Part shown: positions 8,619 to 17,724 of the stretch, piece after piece
Position numbering within the stretch: the stretch's first letter is position 1
Layout of the letters: the number at the start of each line of letters is the position of its first letter
Source of the DNA: JBFMFH01 sp040752275
GTDB lineage: Bacteria > Acidobacteriota > Vicinamibacteria > Vicinamibacterales > JAKQTR01
Assembly: GCA_040752275.1 (NCBI GenBank)
Contig: JBFMFH010000042.1
Coordinates: 1-39,607 of the forward strand
DNA: 39,607 nucleotides
Direction of reading: 5' to 3'
Position numbers and translations under genes: made by a program
Notes under the pieces: generated by a model
The model's database searches: none
What the model was told of the DNA's origin: nothing
What the model saw: the letters and a program-made list of their open reading frames with translations, nothing else

Positions 8619-9851
8619 TCAGACGATTCGCGGAGAGGGAATCGGGATGATGAACTTCCCTCCCCGCCTGCGGTACTCGTCCTGCTGTCTCAGAATCTCG
8701 TCGGCGAAGTTCCATGTGAGCAGCAGGACGTAGTCGGGCATCTCTTCGGAGAGCGCCCGTGGCGAGCGGATCGGCAGGTGCGTGCCTGGAGTGAAGCGCC
8801 CCTGTTTGACCGGGCTGCGGTCCACGACGAAGTCGAGGTCTGCGCGGCCGATTCCGCAGTAGTTCAGCAGCGTGCTGCCCTTCGCAGACGCCCCGTAGGC
8901 GGCAATCCGCTTGCCGGTGGCGCGCAGCCTGCTCAGCAGGCCGGTGAGTTCCCGCTTCAAGGCCTCGACTCGCTGGGCGAAGTCCACGTAGAACTCTGCC
9001 TGACCCAGCCCCACCTCTGCCTCTTCGTCCAGGAGTTCCTGAACGCGCGGTGTCTGGCCGTCATGGTCTGCGTCGAGGCCGGCGAAGACGCGCAGCGACC
9101 CTCCGTGGATGGGCAGTCGCTCAACATCGGCAACGACCAGGCGGTGACGGGTGAACAGACGCGCGAGTGCGGTTAGGGAAAAGTAGCAGAGATGCTCATG
9201 GTACACCGTATCGAACTCGACGGCCTCGATCACGTCGCGCACGTACGGCACTTCCACGATGACGACCCCGCGACTCTTCACCAGACACCCGAACCCCTCG
9301 ACGACACCGTTGAGATCGGCCACGTGGGCGAGGACGTTGTTCGCGTGAATGACATCGGCCCTGCCATACTCACGCGCCAGATTCCTGGCCGTGTCTGCAT
9401 TGAAGAACTCGCACACGGTTCGAATGCCGCGCTCGACAGCCACAGGGACGATGTTCGATGCCGGTTCGATGCCCAGGACCGGGATACCCGCCCGCCGGTA
9501 GAACTGGAGGAGGTAGCCGTCGTTGCTGGCCACTTCCACGGCAAGACTCGTCTCGTCCAGGTGCCGAGTCTCGATCATCCGTTGGACCAGGGTGGCCGCG
9601 TGCTCGACCGTCGTGTCGGACACAGACGAGAAGTACGGGTATTCGCTGAACAGCCGTTCGGGCGGAATCGTCTCGGTGATCTGGACGAGTCCACAGGACG
9701 CACAGAACGCGAGATCCAGGGGATACCGCGCCTCGGGAACCGCAAGTGCTTCGGATGTCAGGAGCGCATTGGCCAGCGGCGTGCGTCCAAGCGACAGGAT
9801 GAGCTCGATGCCCGCCGCGTCGCACGATCGGCATCGCGCGTCAAGCGGCAT
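8619..9851 (-). CDS. NDP-4-keto-sugar 3-C-methyltransferase (TylCIII/NovU/TcaB9 type)
   Basis: 410 residues, the usual size for this family. The N-terminal zinc-binding domain has C7-x2-C10 and C50-x2-C53. The SAM-binding motif EVASNDGYLLQFY is at about 106-118, followed by GIEPASN and HANNVLAHV. The FDTVYHEHLCYFS segment carries the Tyr and His residues used by TcaB9/TylCIII-type enzymes. The C-terminal domain contains AYGASAKGSTLLNY, also typical. These enzymes add a methyl group to C3 of an NDP-4-keto-6-deoxysugar. The ATG at 9851 overlaps the RfbG-like TGA (TGATG), which excludes the longer upstream reading. Between the CDP-glucose 4,6-dehydratase-like gene and an SDR, a CDP-linked substrate is likely. 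Confidence 0.87.
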   Translation of the reverse strand: MPLDARCRSCDAAGIELILSLGRTPLANALLTSEALAVPEARYPLDLAFCASCGLVQITETIPPERLFSEYPYFSSVSDTTVEHAATLVQRMIETRHLDETSLAVEVASNDGYLLQFYRRAGIPVLGIEPASNIVPVAVERGIRTVCEFFNADTARNLAREYGRADVIHANNVLAHVADLNGVVEGFGCLVKSRGVVIVEVPYVRDVIEAVEFDTVYHEHLCYFSLTALARLFTRHRLVVADVERLPIHGGSLRVFAGLDADHDGQTPRVQELLDEEAEVGLGQAEFYVDFAQRVEALKRELTGLLSRLRATGKRIAAYGASAKGSTLLNYCGIGRADLDFVVDRSPVKQGRFTPGTHLPIRSPRALSEEMPDYVLLLTWNFADEILRQQDEYRRRGGKFIIPIPSPRIV

Positions 9852-10831
9852 CAGGAAGGCTCGCGGAAGTAGTTCGTGTACCAGGCAATCGTACGTGCCA
9901 GCCCCTCGTCTGTCGTGAACAGCGGCTTCCATCCGAGGCGGGCACGGGCCTTGGCGGCCGACAGGTATTGATGTCGGATTTCGTTGGTCGCCTCGCTTCG
10001 GACATCCGGCTCGAGGGAGGAGCCCATAGCGCCGAGAATGCGGCCGACAAGCTCGAGGACTGTCGCGGGCTGCTCGCTGCTGAAGTTGAACGCCTCGCCC
10101 ACGATCGTGCGATCGACCGCCAGGGTCTCTGCGAGCAGTATGTAGGCTGCAGCTCCGTCTTCGATATAGAAGTAGTCGCGAACGAAGCCGCCGTCAGAGC
10201 GGATGACCGGACGATGGCCGCGGAGGACGGAACGGATCGTGCCGGGAACGAGACGGTTCCAGTTCAGATCGCCTCCGCCGTAGAAGTTCCCGCATCTGGT
10301 GATGGCCACCGGAAGTCTGTAGGTCATGGCGTACGACTGCGCGATCAGATCGGCGCACGACTTCGAGACGTCGTACGGATGGCGTCCGGCGAGGGCGGCA
10401 GACTCGTCGTACGGCAGTGTCTCGCTTCCGCCATACGCCTTGTCCGAGGACGCGAGCACCACCTGCCGCACGGTTGGCGATCGCCGACATGCCTCCAGAA
10501 GCGACCACGTCCCGGCGATGTTGCTCGTGAAGGTCGAACCCGGGTTCCGGTTCGCGATCGACACGATGGTCTGCGCGGCAAGATGGAAGACGGTGTCGAT
10601 CTCGTACTCACAAAGAGCCCGCTCAAGGGTTGTCTGGTCACGGATGTCGCCGCGTAGCAGTGTCACCCGGTCGCGCAGGTGAGACTGCAGGAGCACGGAG
10701 CGCGGGACCCAATCCCGGACTAGGCACACGATATCCGCCCGAGCGTCGACGAGCCTCTGCACCAGCCAGCCGCCGAGCAGGCCAGAGGCACCGGTGACAA
10801 ACGTCGGTCTATCGACCCAGAAGTCGTTCAT
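9851..10831 (-). CDS. rfbG: CDP-glucose 4,6-dehydratase-like SDR
   Basis: 326 codons. Extended SDR with TGASGLLGGWLVQRL at about 14-28, HLAAQTIV, the catalytic SSDKAYG, and YDVSK (YxxxK). The ITRCGNFYGGGDLNWNR segment and the following VPGTIRS are strongly reminiscent of CDP-glucose 4,6-dehydratases (RfbG) and close homologues. The enzyme would convert CDP-D-glucose to CDP-4-keto-6-deoxyglucose. The assignment is strengthened by the clear glucose-1-phosphate cytidylyltransferase two genes upstream. It is slightly shorter than classical RfbG (about 357 residues). A 96-nt gap separates it from the cupin gene. Confidence 0.83.
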   Translation of the reverse strand: MNDFWVDRPTFVTGASGLLGGWLVQRLVDARADIVCLVRDWVPRSVLLQSHLRDRVTLLRGDIRDQTTLERALCEYEIDTVFHLAAQTIVSIANRNPGSTFTSNIAGTWSLLEACRRSPTVRQVVLASSDKAYGGSETLPYDESAALAGRHPYDVSKSCADLIAQSYAMTYRLPVAITRCGNFYGGGDLNWNRLVPGTIRSVLRGHRPVIRSDGGFVRDYFYIEDGAAAYILLAETLAVDRTIVGEAFNFSSEQPATVLELVGRILGAMGSSLEPDVRSEATNEIRHQYLSAAKARARLGWKPLFTTDEGLARTIAWYTNYFREPS

Positions 10832-10927
10832 CTTGTGGCCCCTGACACGAGTGACCGGCCTAGAGACGTTCGGACAGGATTGATCGGTCCGTGCCGCAGG
10901 GCGACAAGCATCGAGCGGGCGAAAGAC

Positions 10928-11377
10928 TCACCCGTGGCGAACGGACCAGTCATAGGGCACGGCGGCGGAGAGGGGGTCAATCCTCGTGATCTCGTCGGGA
11001 TCGTGCGGGACACTCGCGCAGTTTGCCACGATGGCGCCTTCGCCACCGACAGCGGTGAAGCCGTTGGTCACCCCCGGCGGGACCCTGACCAACTGGTAGT
11101 TCACCTGGCCAAAGACGACTTCCTGGATTTCGTGGAACGTGGGTGACTCGGGCCGTTCGTCGTACAGCACCAGCTTGATGTTGCCCTGAACGACTGCGTA
11201 GTTGATGGTCATCCTGCTGTGCCGGTGCCAGCCCTTGATGATGCCTGGGTAGATGACGGAGAAGTAGACTTCGCCGAACCCCTCGAAGTGGGGATCGTCG
11301 GCCCGCAACATCCGCATCACCATCCCCCGCTCGTCCTGAATCCGCACGAGGGGGAAGACTCGGACGCCGTGGATCAT
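10928..11377 (-). CDS. RmlC-like cupin, probable NDP-keto-sugar 3,5- or 5-epimerase
   Basis: 149 codons, shorter than RmlC (about 180). It contains RIQDERGMVMRMLR, GEVYFSVIYPGIIKGWHRH and QGNIKLVLYDER, matching the dTDP-4-dehydrorhamnose 3,5-epimerase fold with the conserved His region, then QLVRVPPGVTNGF. It lies between cytidylyltransferase and 4,6-dehydratase genes, so it likely epimerises a CDP-4-keto-6-deoxyhexose at C3 and/or C5. Compact cupins of this size can also be 3,4-ketoisomerases (FdtA-like), which cannot be excluded without structural comparison. Confidence 0.78.
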   Translation of the reverse strand: MIHGVRVFPLVRIQDERGMVMRMLRADDPHFEGFGEVYFSVIYPGIIKGWHRHSRMTINYAVVQGNIKLVLYDERPESPTFHEIQEVVFGQVNYQLVRVPPGVTNGFTAVGGEGAIVANCASVPHDPDEITRIDPLSAAVPYDWSVRHG

Positions 11378-11425
11378 CGCTGTTGCTCCTCCAGGGTCGC
11401 GCTCGACCCGCCTAAGCGCGGGGCC

Positions 11426-12205
11426 CTACCGCCAGGCCTTCCAGGGCGCTCGTCCGTGACGCCACTCCTCGTTCAGGAATTGGAATTCGCGGTACGTGTC
11501 CATGGCGTAGAAGAAGCCTTCGTATCGATAGGCCATCAATTGTCCTTGCGAGGCGAGCTGCTCCATTGGTTGTTGTTCGAGCGCGCAGTGGGCGTCGGCG
11601 CTCAGGTAATCGAAGACGCCGCGGTTGAACACGAAGTACCCCGCGCTGACCCACCCATCGAGAGTCGGCTTCTCGGCGAATCGTCTTACGGATCCATCAT
11701 CGTCCAGGTCCAGGATCCCGAATCGCGACCTGGGCCGGACTGTCGTCACCGTCGCCAGACGACCGTGCCGCACGTGGAACTCCAACAGCGCACGGAGGTC
11801 CAGGTCAGAGAGTCCATCGCCGTAGGTCAGCATGAACGTGGGTCCGTCGATGTACCTTTCAACGAGCTTGACCCGGGCCCCGGTCATGCTGTCGAGTCCC
11901 GTATCCGCCAGCGTCACGCGGAAATCGCCTTCGTCGTGCGCACCGTGATACTCGATGTCCTCACGCGAACCCAGGCGGAGGGTGAAGTCGTTGTTCATGG
12001 CCGCGTAGTTGAGGAAGTGCTCCTTGATCATGTTGCCGCGGTAGCCCAGGCACAGCACGAAGTCGTTGAATCCGTGGTGAGCGAACGTCTTCATGATGTG
12101 CCACAGGATCGGCCGGCCGCCGATCTCGACCAGTGGCTTCGGCCGGAACTCCGTCTCTTCTCTCAACCGGGTGCCCTGGCCGCCGCACAGTATGACGACC
12201 TTCAC
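11426..12205 (-). CDS. rfbF: glucose-1-phosphate cytidylyltransferase
   Basis: 259 codons, matching RfbF (about 257). The N-terminus VVILCGGQGTRLREET, followed by RPKPLVEIGGRPILWH, is the nucleotidyltransferase signature with the RfbF-specific spacing. FVLCLGYRGNMIKEHFLNY, TYGDGLSD, EKPTLDGWVSAGYFVF and EGFFYAMDTYREF are all typical of this enzyme, which makes CDP-glucose from CTP and glucose-1-phosphate in the cytoplasm. The start is a GTG whose GTGA overlaps the stop of the upstream GT4 gene. It commits glucose to the CDP-sugar branch shared by the following genes. Confidence 0.94.
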   Translation of the reverse strand: MKVVILCGGQGTRLREETEFRPKPLVEIGGRPILWHIMKTFAHHGFNDFVLCLGYRGNMIKEHFLNYAAMNNDFTLRLGSREDIEYHGAHDEGDFRVTLADTGLDSMTGARVKLVERYIDGPTFMLTYGDGLSDLDLRALLEFHVRHGRLATVTTVRPRSRFGILDLDDDGSVRRFAEKPTLDGWVSAGYFVFNRGVFDYLSADAHCALEQQPMEQLASQGQLMAYRYEGFFYAMDTYREFQFLNEEWRHGRAPWKAWR

Positions 12206-13527
12206 GATTCCTCCTGTTTCCTCGTGGGCCGTGGCGCAGCCTGACTCGACAGGGCATCTCCAGCCAGTCGTTCATACAGGCGGCGGTAGCGAATGGCGCC
12301 CTGGTTCACGTCGAAGAACTCGACAGCTGCTCGCCGACAGCGCTCCCGAATGTCTGGGTCGTTCAGGATCCCCTGGAGCGACGGCAGGGACTGCGCGAAT
12401 GCCCACTCGTCCAGGTCCGTGAGCACGAGACCCGCGCCCGCCGCTCTCACGATGTCGCCTGAGTCACCCACACCGTCGTTGATGATCACCGGAACGCCTG
12501 TGGCGAGGAACTCCGCGAGCTTCGTTGCCGCAGATCCACGTTTGGCGAAGGTCGGCCGAATGAAGAAGACGCCAGCCTCGAACAGCGTCATGAACCTGGG
12601 CATCTGGTCGTAGGGCGCCCGTGTGATGACCAACCGTCCGTGTGGCATGCCCTCGGTGGCGGCATCCCGGCGCAACGCTTCCTCGTCTTCGCGTGTGACG
12701 AGCAGAACTTGGAGGCGCGGCAGTTCGCGGGCCAGGTGGGCCAGATACTGCAGCATCTCACGACGCAGGTACCAGTTGCTCATCGTGCCCACGCACCCGA
12801 TCACCGGCGCGTCCGCCAGGCCAAGGGTCTCAGCCAGCTCGCGGTCGCGTGGGCGGGGCCTGAAGCGATCCAGGTCGACGCACGTCGGGATGACCTCGAC
12901 CTGCGCGGCTGCGCCTCCTTGGTAACCGAGGGCTGGCAGCGCTGAGACACCAGCGGCCGTCAGCGACACGATTCCGTCCGCGGAACGCAGGAAGCGGCGT
13001 TCCCACCACTTCGCGATGCGTTCCAGAGCGCCTCCCCCGCGCCAGTGGCCGGCTTCGACCTTCTCGTTCACCCAGAAGCCGCGCATGTCGAACAGGTACT
13101 TGGCGCGGCTGGCGCCTCTGGCGCCAAGCGCGATCAACGACGGCAGGTACCCCCGAGCGTGGACAATACGCACGCGACGGCTCCGGCACACGGCCCTGGC
13201 CCGGGCGGCACCCACCACCGAGTCGAACAAGGACGACAGGACGGGTGGCCACTTGTGGTAGGACAGGCGTACCCACGAGATGCCATGTGTCGTCAGACGC
13301 TGCTCCATTGCGCGAACGCGCGCGGTGTCGCGGGCGTCCTCGTGCTTTTCGAACGAGAGCAGGGTGATGGCAAAGTGCCCGGCGAGGCGTTCGAGATACG
13401 CCAGAACCTGCGATTCCCCCAATGGCTCCAGCACACCGTCGTAGGTCACGTACAAGACGGCGGCCGGCGCGCGTGCGTTCTGGCAGTCCTTCAAGCGGAT
13501 GCTCGATGCCAACCACTCAATGTACAT
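12202..13527 (-). CDS. glycosyltransferase family 4 (GT-B fold)
   Basis: 441 residues from ATG 13527. The N-terminal domain has YVTYDGVLEPLGESQVLAYL, a signature of many GT4 enzymes in polysaccharide loci, then RIVHARGYLPSLIAL. The C-terminal GT-B domain shows VIPTCVDLDRF, IGCVGTMSNWYLRREM and TKLAEFLATGVPVI, where the Glu contacts the donor. The open frame extends upstream, but that part overlaps the methyltransferase gene and is compositionally unlike protein. The chosen ATG gives an 11-nt overlap with that gene's stop. Donor specificity is unknown. Confidence 0.87.
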   Translation of the reverse strand: MYIEWLASSIRLKDCQNARAPAAVLYVTYDGVLEPLGESQVLAYLERLAGHFAITLLSFEKHEDARDTARVRAMEQRLTTHGISWVRLSYHKWPPVLSSLFDSVVGAARARAVCRSRRVRIVHARGYLPSLIALGARGASRAKYLFDMRGFWVNEKVEAGHWRGGGALERIAKWWERRFLRSADGIVSLTAAGVSALPALGYQGGAAAQVEVIPTCVDLDRFRPRPRDRELAETLGLADAPVIGCVGTMSNWYLRREMLQYLAHLARELPRLQVLLVTREDEEALRRDAATEGMPHGRLVITRAPYDQMPRFMTLFEAGVFFIRPTFAKRGSAATKLAEFLATGVPVIINDGVGDSGDIVRAAGAGLVLTDLDEWAFAQSLPSLQGILNDPDIRERCRRAAVEFFDVNQGAIRYRRLYERLAGDALSSQAAPRPTRKQEES

Positions 13528-14566
13528 ACCTTCCGCCCGACCGAGCATGTGTCGGCAGGCGTCCATCCTGGCCGGGGCCTGTCTTTGTCCCAACCAGGTT
13601 GAGTCCTGCGTTCGGGAGGCGCCGGATGTCGTCGATCCCCGCATCCGCGAGCGTTCCTGCGACGTCCTCTTCCCGCTGCGGTCTGTCATAGGCCGGCGCG
13701 AACATGTCGAACGTGTCGAGGATGGCCCACCGGTAGCGCTGTCTCCAGGACAGTTCCGGATTGTCCACGTAGTTCGCAACCGGCACGACGAACGTGAAGA
13801 ACCGGCCGAGCACCGGCACGCGGAAGAGCACCTCGGAGAGCACGAAACCCAGCGGCATGGCGAACCTGATCAGGCCGAGCAACACCTGCGGGCGGAGCCG
13901 TCGCGTGAGCGGCCGGAGCCAGTACTTGCCGTGCAGCCACGTTGTCGGTCGCCGCTCGTAGATGGTCAGCGCGATGCGGCCGGACGACTTGAGGACCTTT
14001 GCCAATTCCCCGATCGCACCCTCCGGGTCCGGGGTGTGCTGGATGACGCCAATGCAGTACACACCGTCCACCGATCCCGGCCGGAAGGGCAGCTCGAAGA
14101 TGCTGGCCTGCACGAGGTGCACGTTGCGACGACCCGCCAGGGTCTCGTGTGCCGCATCGACCGCATGGCTCAGGTCGATGCCTACGACGTCGCACGTGGT
14201 CTCCCGGCTCGCGATCTCGAGAAAACGGCCCGCCCCACACCCTGCTTCCAGCACGACTTTTCCTGCCATCCATTCTGGCGCCCACTCCGTTTCCGTCCGG
14301 AACCGATGCTCGGACAGTCGCGTGCCGTTCAGTGAGTCGATCTGCTCCTGCCGAAACCGGCTCCATTGGTACCCGAACGAGGCAGCGTAGTTCTCGGTGG
14401 GCACGAAGCGGGGTATGCCCCGCACCACGGGGAATGCCCGCCCGCAGCCAGAGCAGGCCAGCTCACCATCCAGAACGTCCTGATCGCTCGTTGTCGTCGT
14501 CGCCCGGCACGACAGCTCACCCTGGCAGCGCGGGCAGACGAGCAGGTCAAGGAGCCGCTGTCGCAT
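13517..14566 (-). CDS. class I SAM-dependent methyltransferase with N-terminal Trm112-like zinc domain
   Basis: 349 codons. Residues 1-55 form a Trm112p-like zinc ribbon (LLVCPRCQGEL, then CSGCGRAFPVVRGIPRF). A Methyltransf_11 domain follows, with the SAM motif VVLEAGCGAGRFLEIAS and GIDLSHAVDAA, then GVIQHTPDPEGAIGELAKVLK. The region at 225-265 is hydrophobic and may associate with the membrane. In such loci these enzymes commonly O-methylate a sugar or cap a chain; the target here is unknown. It lies 56 nt downstream of the flippase gene. Confidence 0.85.
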   Translation of the reverse strand: MRQRLLDLLVCPRCQGELSCRATTTTSDQDVLDGELACSGCGRAFPVVRGIPRFVPTENYAASFGYQWSRFRQEQIDSLNGTRLSEHRFRTETEWAPEWMAGKVVLEAGCGAGRFLEIASRETTCDVVGIDLSHAVDAAHETLAGRRNVHLVQASIFELPFRPGSVDGVYCIGVIQHTPDPEGAIGELAKVLKSSGRIALTIYERRPTTWLHGKYWLRPLTRRLRPQVLLGLIRFAMPLGFVLSEVLFRVPVLGRFFTFVVPVANYVDNPELSWRQRYRWAILDTFDMFAPAYDRPQREEDVAGTLADAGIDDIRRLPNAGLNLVGTKTGPGQDGRLPTHARSGGRYVH

Positions 14567-14622
14567 CTGGAGCCGCCAACGTCGCGGCGTTCGCCTCCGC
14601 GACGCGGGGGTGCACGCCCGAC

Positions 14623-16122
14623 TCAGGACGATCGTCGACCAGCTGCCAGCCCGGCGCCGCGCCAGAAGGGCAAGGGAAGGCGCAGATCCCTGAAGAAGAC
14701 GGCATCGTCAGTGTGAAAGAGACGGAATGCTCCAACCAGCACGGCCACAGTGATGAATGCCGCACCAACAGCCGTGGCGTAGAACCATGGGCCTTCCAGC
14801 ACCACGAAAGAGACGCACCCGACGACGACGGGTGCCCCGACCCAGCCAAGCCTTAGCAACCGGCCGCCAATCCGCCGCTGCAGGAAGACCAGGACCAGGA
14901 GCGCCGAGAGCCCGTAGGCCAGCACCGTCGCGAGCGCGGATCCGGCGCCTCCCAGCGGCGGGATCAGCACCAGATCGAGCATGACGTTGGCGACCGCCGA
15001 CGCCAGGGTGATGCCGCTCAACACCCACATCGATCCGTACGCCGCGACGACCGGTGCGCAGGCGGTGAACAGGGTAAGCGCCCAGGTCGCGACCATCAAC
15101 AAGGCCAGGATTGGCGCGGTCCCGCTGAACGCGCGTCCGAACATGAGAGGTATGCCTTCACGCGCACAGATGATCACGACGGTGAAGAGGACTGCCGTAC
15201 CGAGCAGCCAGTACGGGAGGAGCCGCTCGGCGAGCGTCCTGATCCGCACGTCCTGCCCTTCGGCGACCATCACGGACAGCGACGGGAAGACGAGCGTCGA
15301 GAAGATGATGGCGAGTTGCTGTGCGACTCCCGCAAGCTGAGCTCCGAGTGAGTACACGCCGACGCCCGACAGCGGGACGTACCACTTGAGAATCGCGAGA
15401 TCGAACCAGTTCGCGCCGAAGAACCCAGCCCACGTTGAGAACAGCAGCGGCACCGAGAAAAGGATGAGTTCGCGGTAGGCGGAGCGGGTGGCCATCGTGG
15501 GCCGGATCGCCGTCAGGCCGACGACCGAGACGCCCCACATCGCCACCAACAGGGAGCTGGCGGCATAGCACCCGACGACCACCATCGGGTTGTGGGTCCA
15601 CGCGGCCGGGAACAGCAGGATGCATAGGAGCATCGCGGCCTTGTCGAGAAACAGACATGCGCCATAGTGCGCCATCCGCTCGCTCGCCTGGAACACGGCG
15701 CCGATCACCGACAACGCGCTGGCAGCGGAGAAGTGCAGCACAATCAGCCACACGGCGGCCTGGGGGATCTCAAGATAGGCGGCCAGCGGGCGCTGGACCG
15801 CCAGGACGACCAGGACGCCAGCCGCTGCCGCAGGCACGAGGATGCTCAACCTCGCCCACAGCGTCTCGGCCACCGTGCATCTCGCGGCGTGCTCTCGGGA
15901 CGCGAAACGGACGAATCCGGCGTTGGTCCAGCTCACGGCGACCAGCAGGAGCACCTGGGACGCCATGAGCATCAAGGCGAGGCGCCCGTACCCATCGGTG
16001 CCCAGCCGGCGAGCGAGCAACATGTTGATGGCCAGCCCGACGGCCATCGCACCGTAGTTGCCAACACCCAGTGCCAGGAAGTCCCGGGCTGCGCCCGCCA
16101 GGCGGCTCGAAGGTTCTACCAT
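14623..16122 (-). CDS. Wzx-like polysaccharide flippase (MOP/MATE superfamily)
   Basis: 499 residues from ATG 16122 with about 12-14 predicted membrane segments. The start region FLALGVGNYGAMAVGLAINMLLARRLG and YGRLALMLMASQ (residue runs shown separately in the sequence) is typical of O-antigen/teichoic-acid flippases. A second repeat begins near LILFSVPLLFSTW. It moves undecaprenyl-linked repeat units across the inner membrane. A TTG at 16182 overlapping the upstream stop (TTGA) is an alternative start, but its extra 20 residues are unlike a flippase N-terminus. The presence of both this protein and a Wzt-type ABC component at 39 kb implies two export routes or two glycans. Confidence 0.86.
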   Translation of the reverse strand: MVEPSSRLAGAARDFLALGVGNYGAMAVGLAINMLLARRLGTDGYGRLALMLMASQVLLLVAVSWTNAGFVRFASREHAARCTVAETLWARLSILVPAAAAGVLVVLAVQRPLAAYLEIPQAAVWLIVLHFSAASALSVIGAVFQASERMAHYGACLFLDKAAMLLCILLFPAAWTHNPMVVVGCYAASSLLVAMWGVSVVGLTAIRPTMATRSAYRELILFSVPLLFSTWAGFFGANWFDLAILKWYVPLSGVGVYSLGAQLAGVAQQLAIIFSTLVFPSLSVMVAEGQDVRIRTLAERLLPYWLLGTAVLFTVVIICAREGIPLMFGRAFSGTAPILALLMVATWALTLFTACAPVVAAYGSMWVLSGITLASAVANVMLDLVLIPPLGGAGSALATVLAYGLSALLVLVFLQRRIGGRLLRLGWVGAPVVVGCVSFVVLEGPWFYATAVGAAFITVAVLVGAFRLFHTDDAVFFRDLRLPLPFWRGAGLAAGRRSS

Positions 16123-16178
16123 TCGGAGGTCGGATCCCGTCCGACTCGTCGGCGTGAGCCGGCGAAGGACGGCCCGAG

Positions 16179-17690
16179 TCAATCCGCCGCGTGGAGACGT
16201 TCCAGGCGGTGCAACGTCATCTCGCGGATGTGGGCGACCGTGTCCTCGCCGAACTTCCGGCGGATCGATTGGAGGTAGTCCGGGTTCGTGAAGTAGAGGT
16301 CGAATGCGCGGTCGCGGAACTGCAGGACTTCGCCGGCGCAAAGGTATCGGGTCGGCAGGGGCAAGGTGTCGACCGCATGCTGCGAGTAGCCGCTCCACGT
16401 CTCGGGGAGCGCCCAGCCCTGGTCGAGGGCCTGCCGGTACAGGGGCGACCCCGGATACGCCATGGCCGTGTAGAAGTTGGCGAACTCACACTGCAGATCC
16501 AGGGCCAGGCGCAGCGTCTGCTCCATCGTCTCGGCGGTGTCTTCCGGCAGTCCGAAGATGTAGTTCCCGATCACGTTGATGCCGGCGGCCTGGACCTTGC
16601 GCACCGTGTCGTAGACCCGATCGACGTGGTATCGCTTGTCGACGTCGGCCAGCACCTTCTCGTTCGCGGCTTCGATACCGAAGGCGAGCCAGGTGAACCC
16701 GGCCCGCCTGAGCTTCTCAAGCATCGCGTCCTTCACGGTGTCGATCCGGGCGTACGCCCAGATGTTCAGATCGTACCCGCGCTCGATGATCCGATCGCAA
16801 ATGCCCGCGACGTGGCGCGGGTTCAGCACGAACATCTCGTCTGCGAACTTGATGTTCCGGACGCCGTAGGTCCTCACCAGCAGGTCGATCTCCTCGATGA
16901 CTCGCGCCGGGGTCCAGAACCGATAGCTGTTGACGTTGGCGCCGATACCCGACGCCGCTTCTCCATCCTTGAACGGGGCCTGGATGCAGCAGAACGAGCA
17001 GCGGTAGGGGCACCCAAGCGTCGTGTAGATCGCCGCGTAGGGTTCGCGCTGGAGGTGTCCGAAGCAGTGCCAGTTGTGCGCCCGGTACCGGTGCATCGGC
17101 AGTAGATCCCAGGCGCTGCCGGGCATCTCACGATCGAGGTTGGCGACGAGCGGGGCCGCCGGGTTCGACGCCACGCCAGCGCCCTGTCGATACACCAGTC
17201 CCCGGATCGCGGCCAGGTCCGGATCCGCAGTTGCGCGCAGCGCACCGAGCAGATCGACGAGTCCGTAGAGACCCTCGTCCCGCATGACGTAGTCGCAGCG
17301 TTCCTCCGCGAGCGTTCGCTCGGGCAGCGCGGCGACGTGGCCGCCAAGCATCAGCACCGGCGTTTGCGGACTCTGCTGCTTGAGGGCTGTCGCGATCGCG
17401 GAGGCGCCCGTCATGTTCTGCGTCGACGCCGAGGGCTGGTGTCCGTAGGCGACGATCGTGACCAGACGCGGCCCGAGCTCCGCGACGCGCGTCGCGGTCT
17501 CATCGGGCGTGAGTTGCTCGGCCTCGGCGTCGAGCACTTGGACCGAGAAGCCCTGCTGCCGGACGAAGGTAGCGATGAGGCCCGCCCACACGGGGTTCTC
17601 GACTGCCGTGAGGCTCGCACCCAGCGTCTGGTAGAGTCTGGCCCGGCTGCCCGGGTTGACGAGCAGGAGATCGAGGGGTGCAGTCTTCAT
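16179..17690 (-). CDS. B12-binding-domain radical SAM protein
   Basis: 503 codons. The N-terminal about 150 residues form a cobalamin-binding-type Rossmann domain (DLLLVNPGS, VLDAEAEQLTP, VTIVAYGHQPSA, LMLGGHVAAL, DYVMRDEG). The radical SAM core follows with CPYRCSFCC, the CxxxCxxC [4Fe-4S] motif. KFADEMFVLN, WAYARIDTV, FGIEAANEKVL and GNYIFGLPEDT match the canonical beta-strand motifs. No DxHxxG motif was seen in the B12 domain, so base-off cobalamin binding is uncertain. The gene sits between SDR and flippase genes in a nucleotide-sugar module, so the substrate may be a sugar or lipid-linked glycan. Class-B-like methylation, epimerisation or deoxygenation are all possible; none is demonstrated by sequence. 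Confidence 0.86.
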   Translation of the reverse strand: MKTAPLDLLLVNPGSRARLYQTLGASLTAVENPVWAGLIATFVRQQGFSVQVLDAEAEQLTPDETATRVAELGPRLVTIVAYGHQPSASTQNMTGASAIATALKQQSPQTPVLMLGGHVAALPERTLAEERCDYVMRDEGLYGLVDLLGALRATADPDLAAIRGLVYRQGAGVASNPAAPLVANLDREMPGSAWDLLPMHRYRAHNWHCFGHLQREPYAAIYTTLGCPYRCSFCCIQAPFKDGEAASGIGANVNSYRFWTPARVIEEIDLLVRTYGVRNIKFADEMFVLNPRHVAGICDRIIERGYDLNIWAYARIDTVKDAMLEKLRRAGFTWLAFGIEAANEKVLADVDKRYHVDRVYDTVRKVQAAGINVIGNYIFGLPEDTAETMEQTLRLALDLQCEFANFYTAMAYPGSPLYRQALDQGWALPETWSGYSQHAVDTLPLPTRYLCAGEVLQFRDRAFDLYFTNPDYLQSIRRKFGEDTVAHIREMTLHRLERLHAAD

Positions 17691-17724
17691 TCCCTGGCCT
17701 TGTCGTGCGGACCCGTCTGATCCG

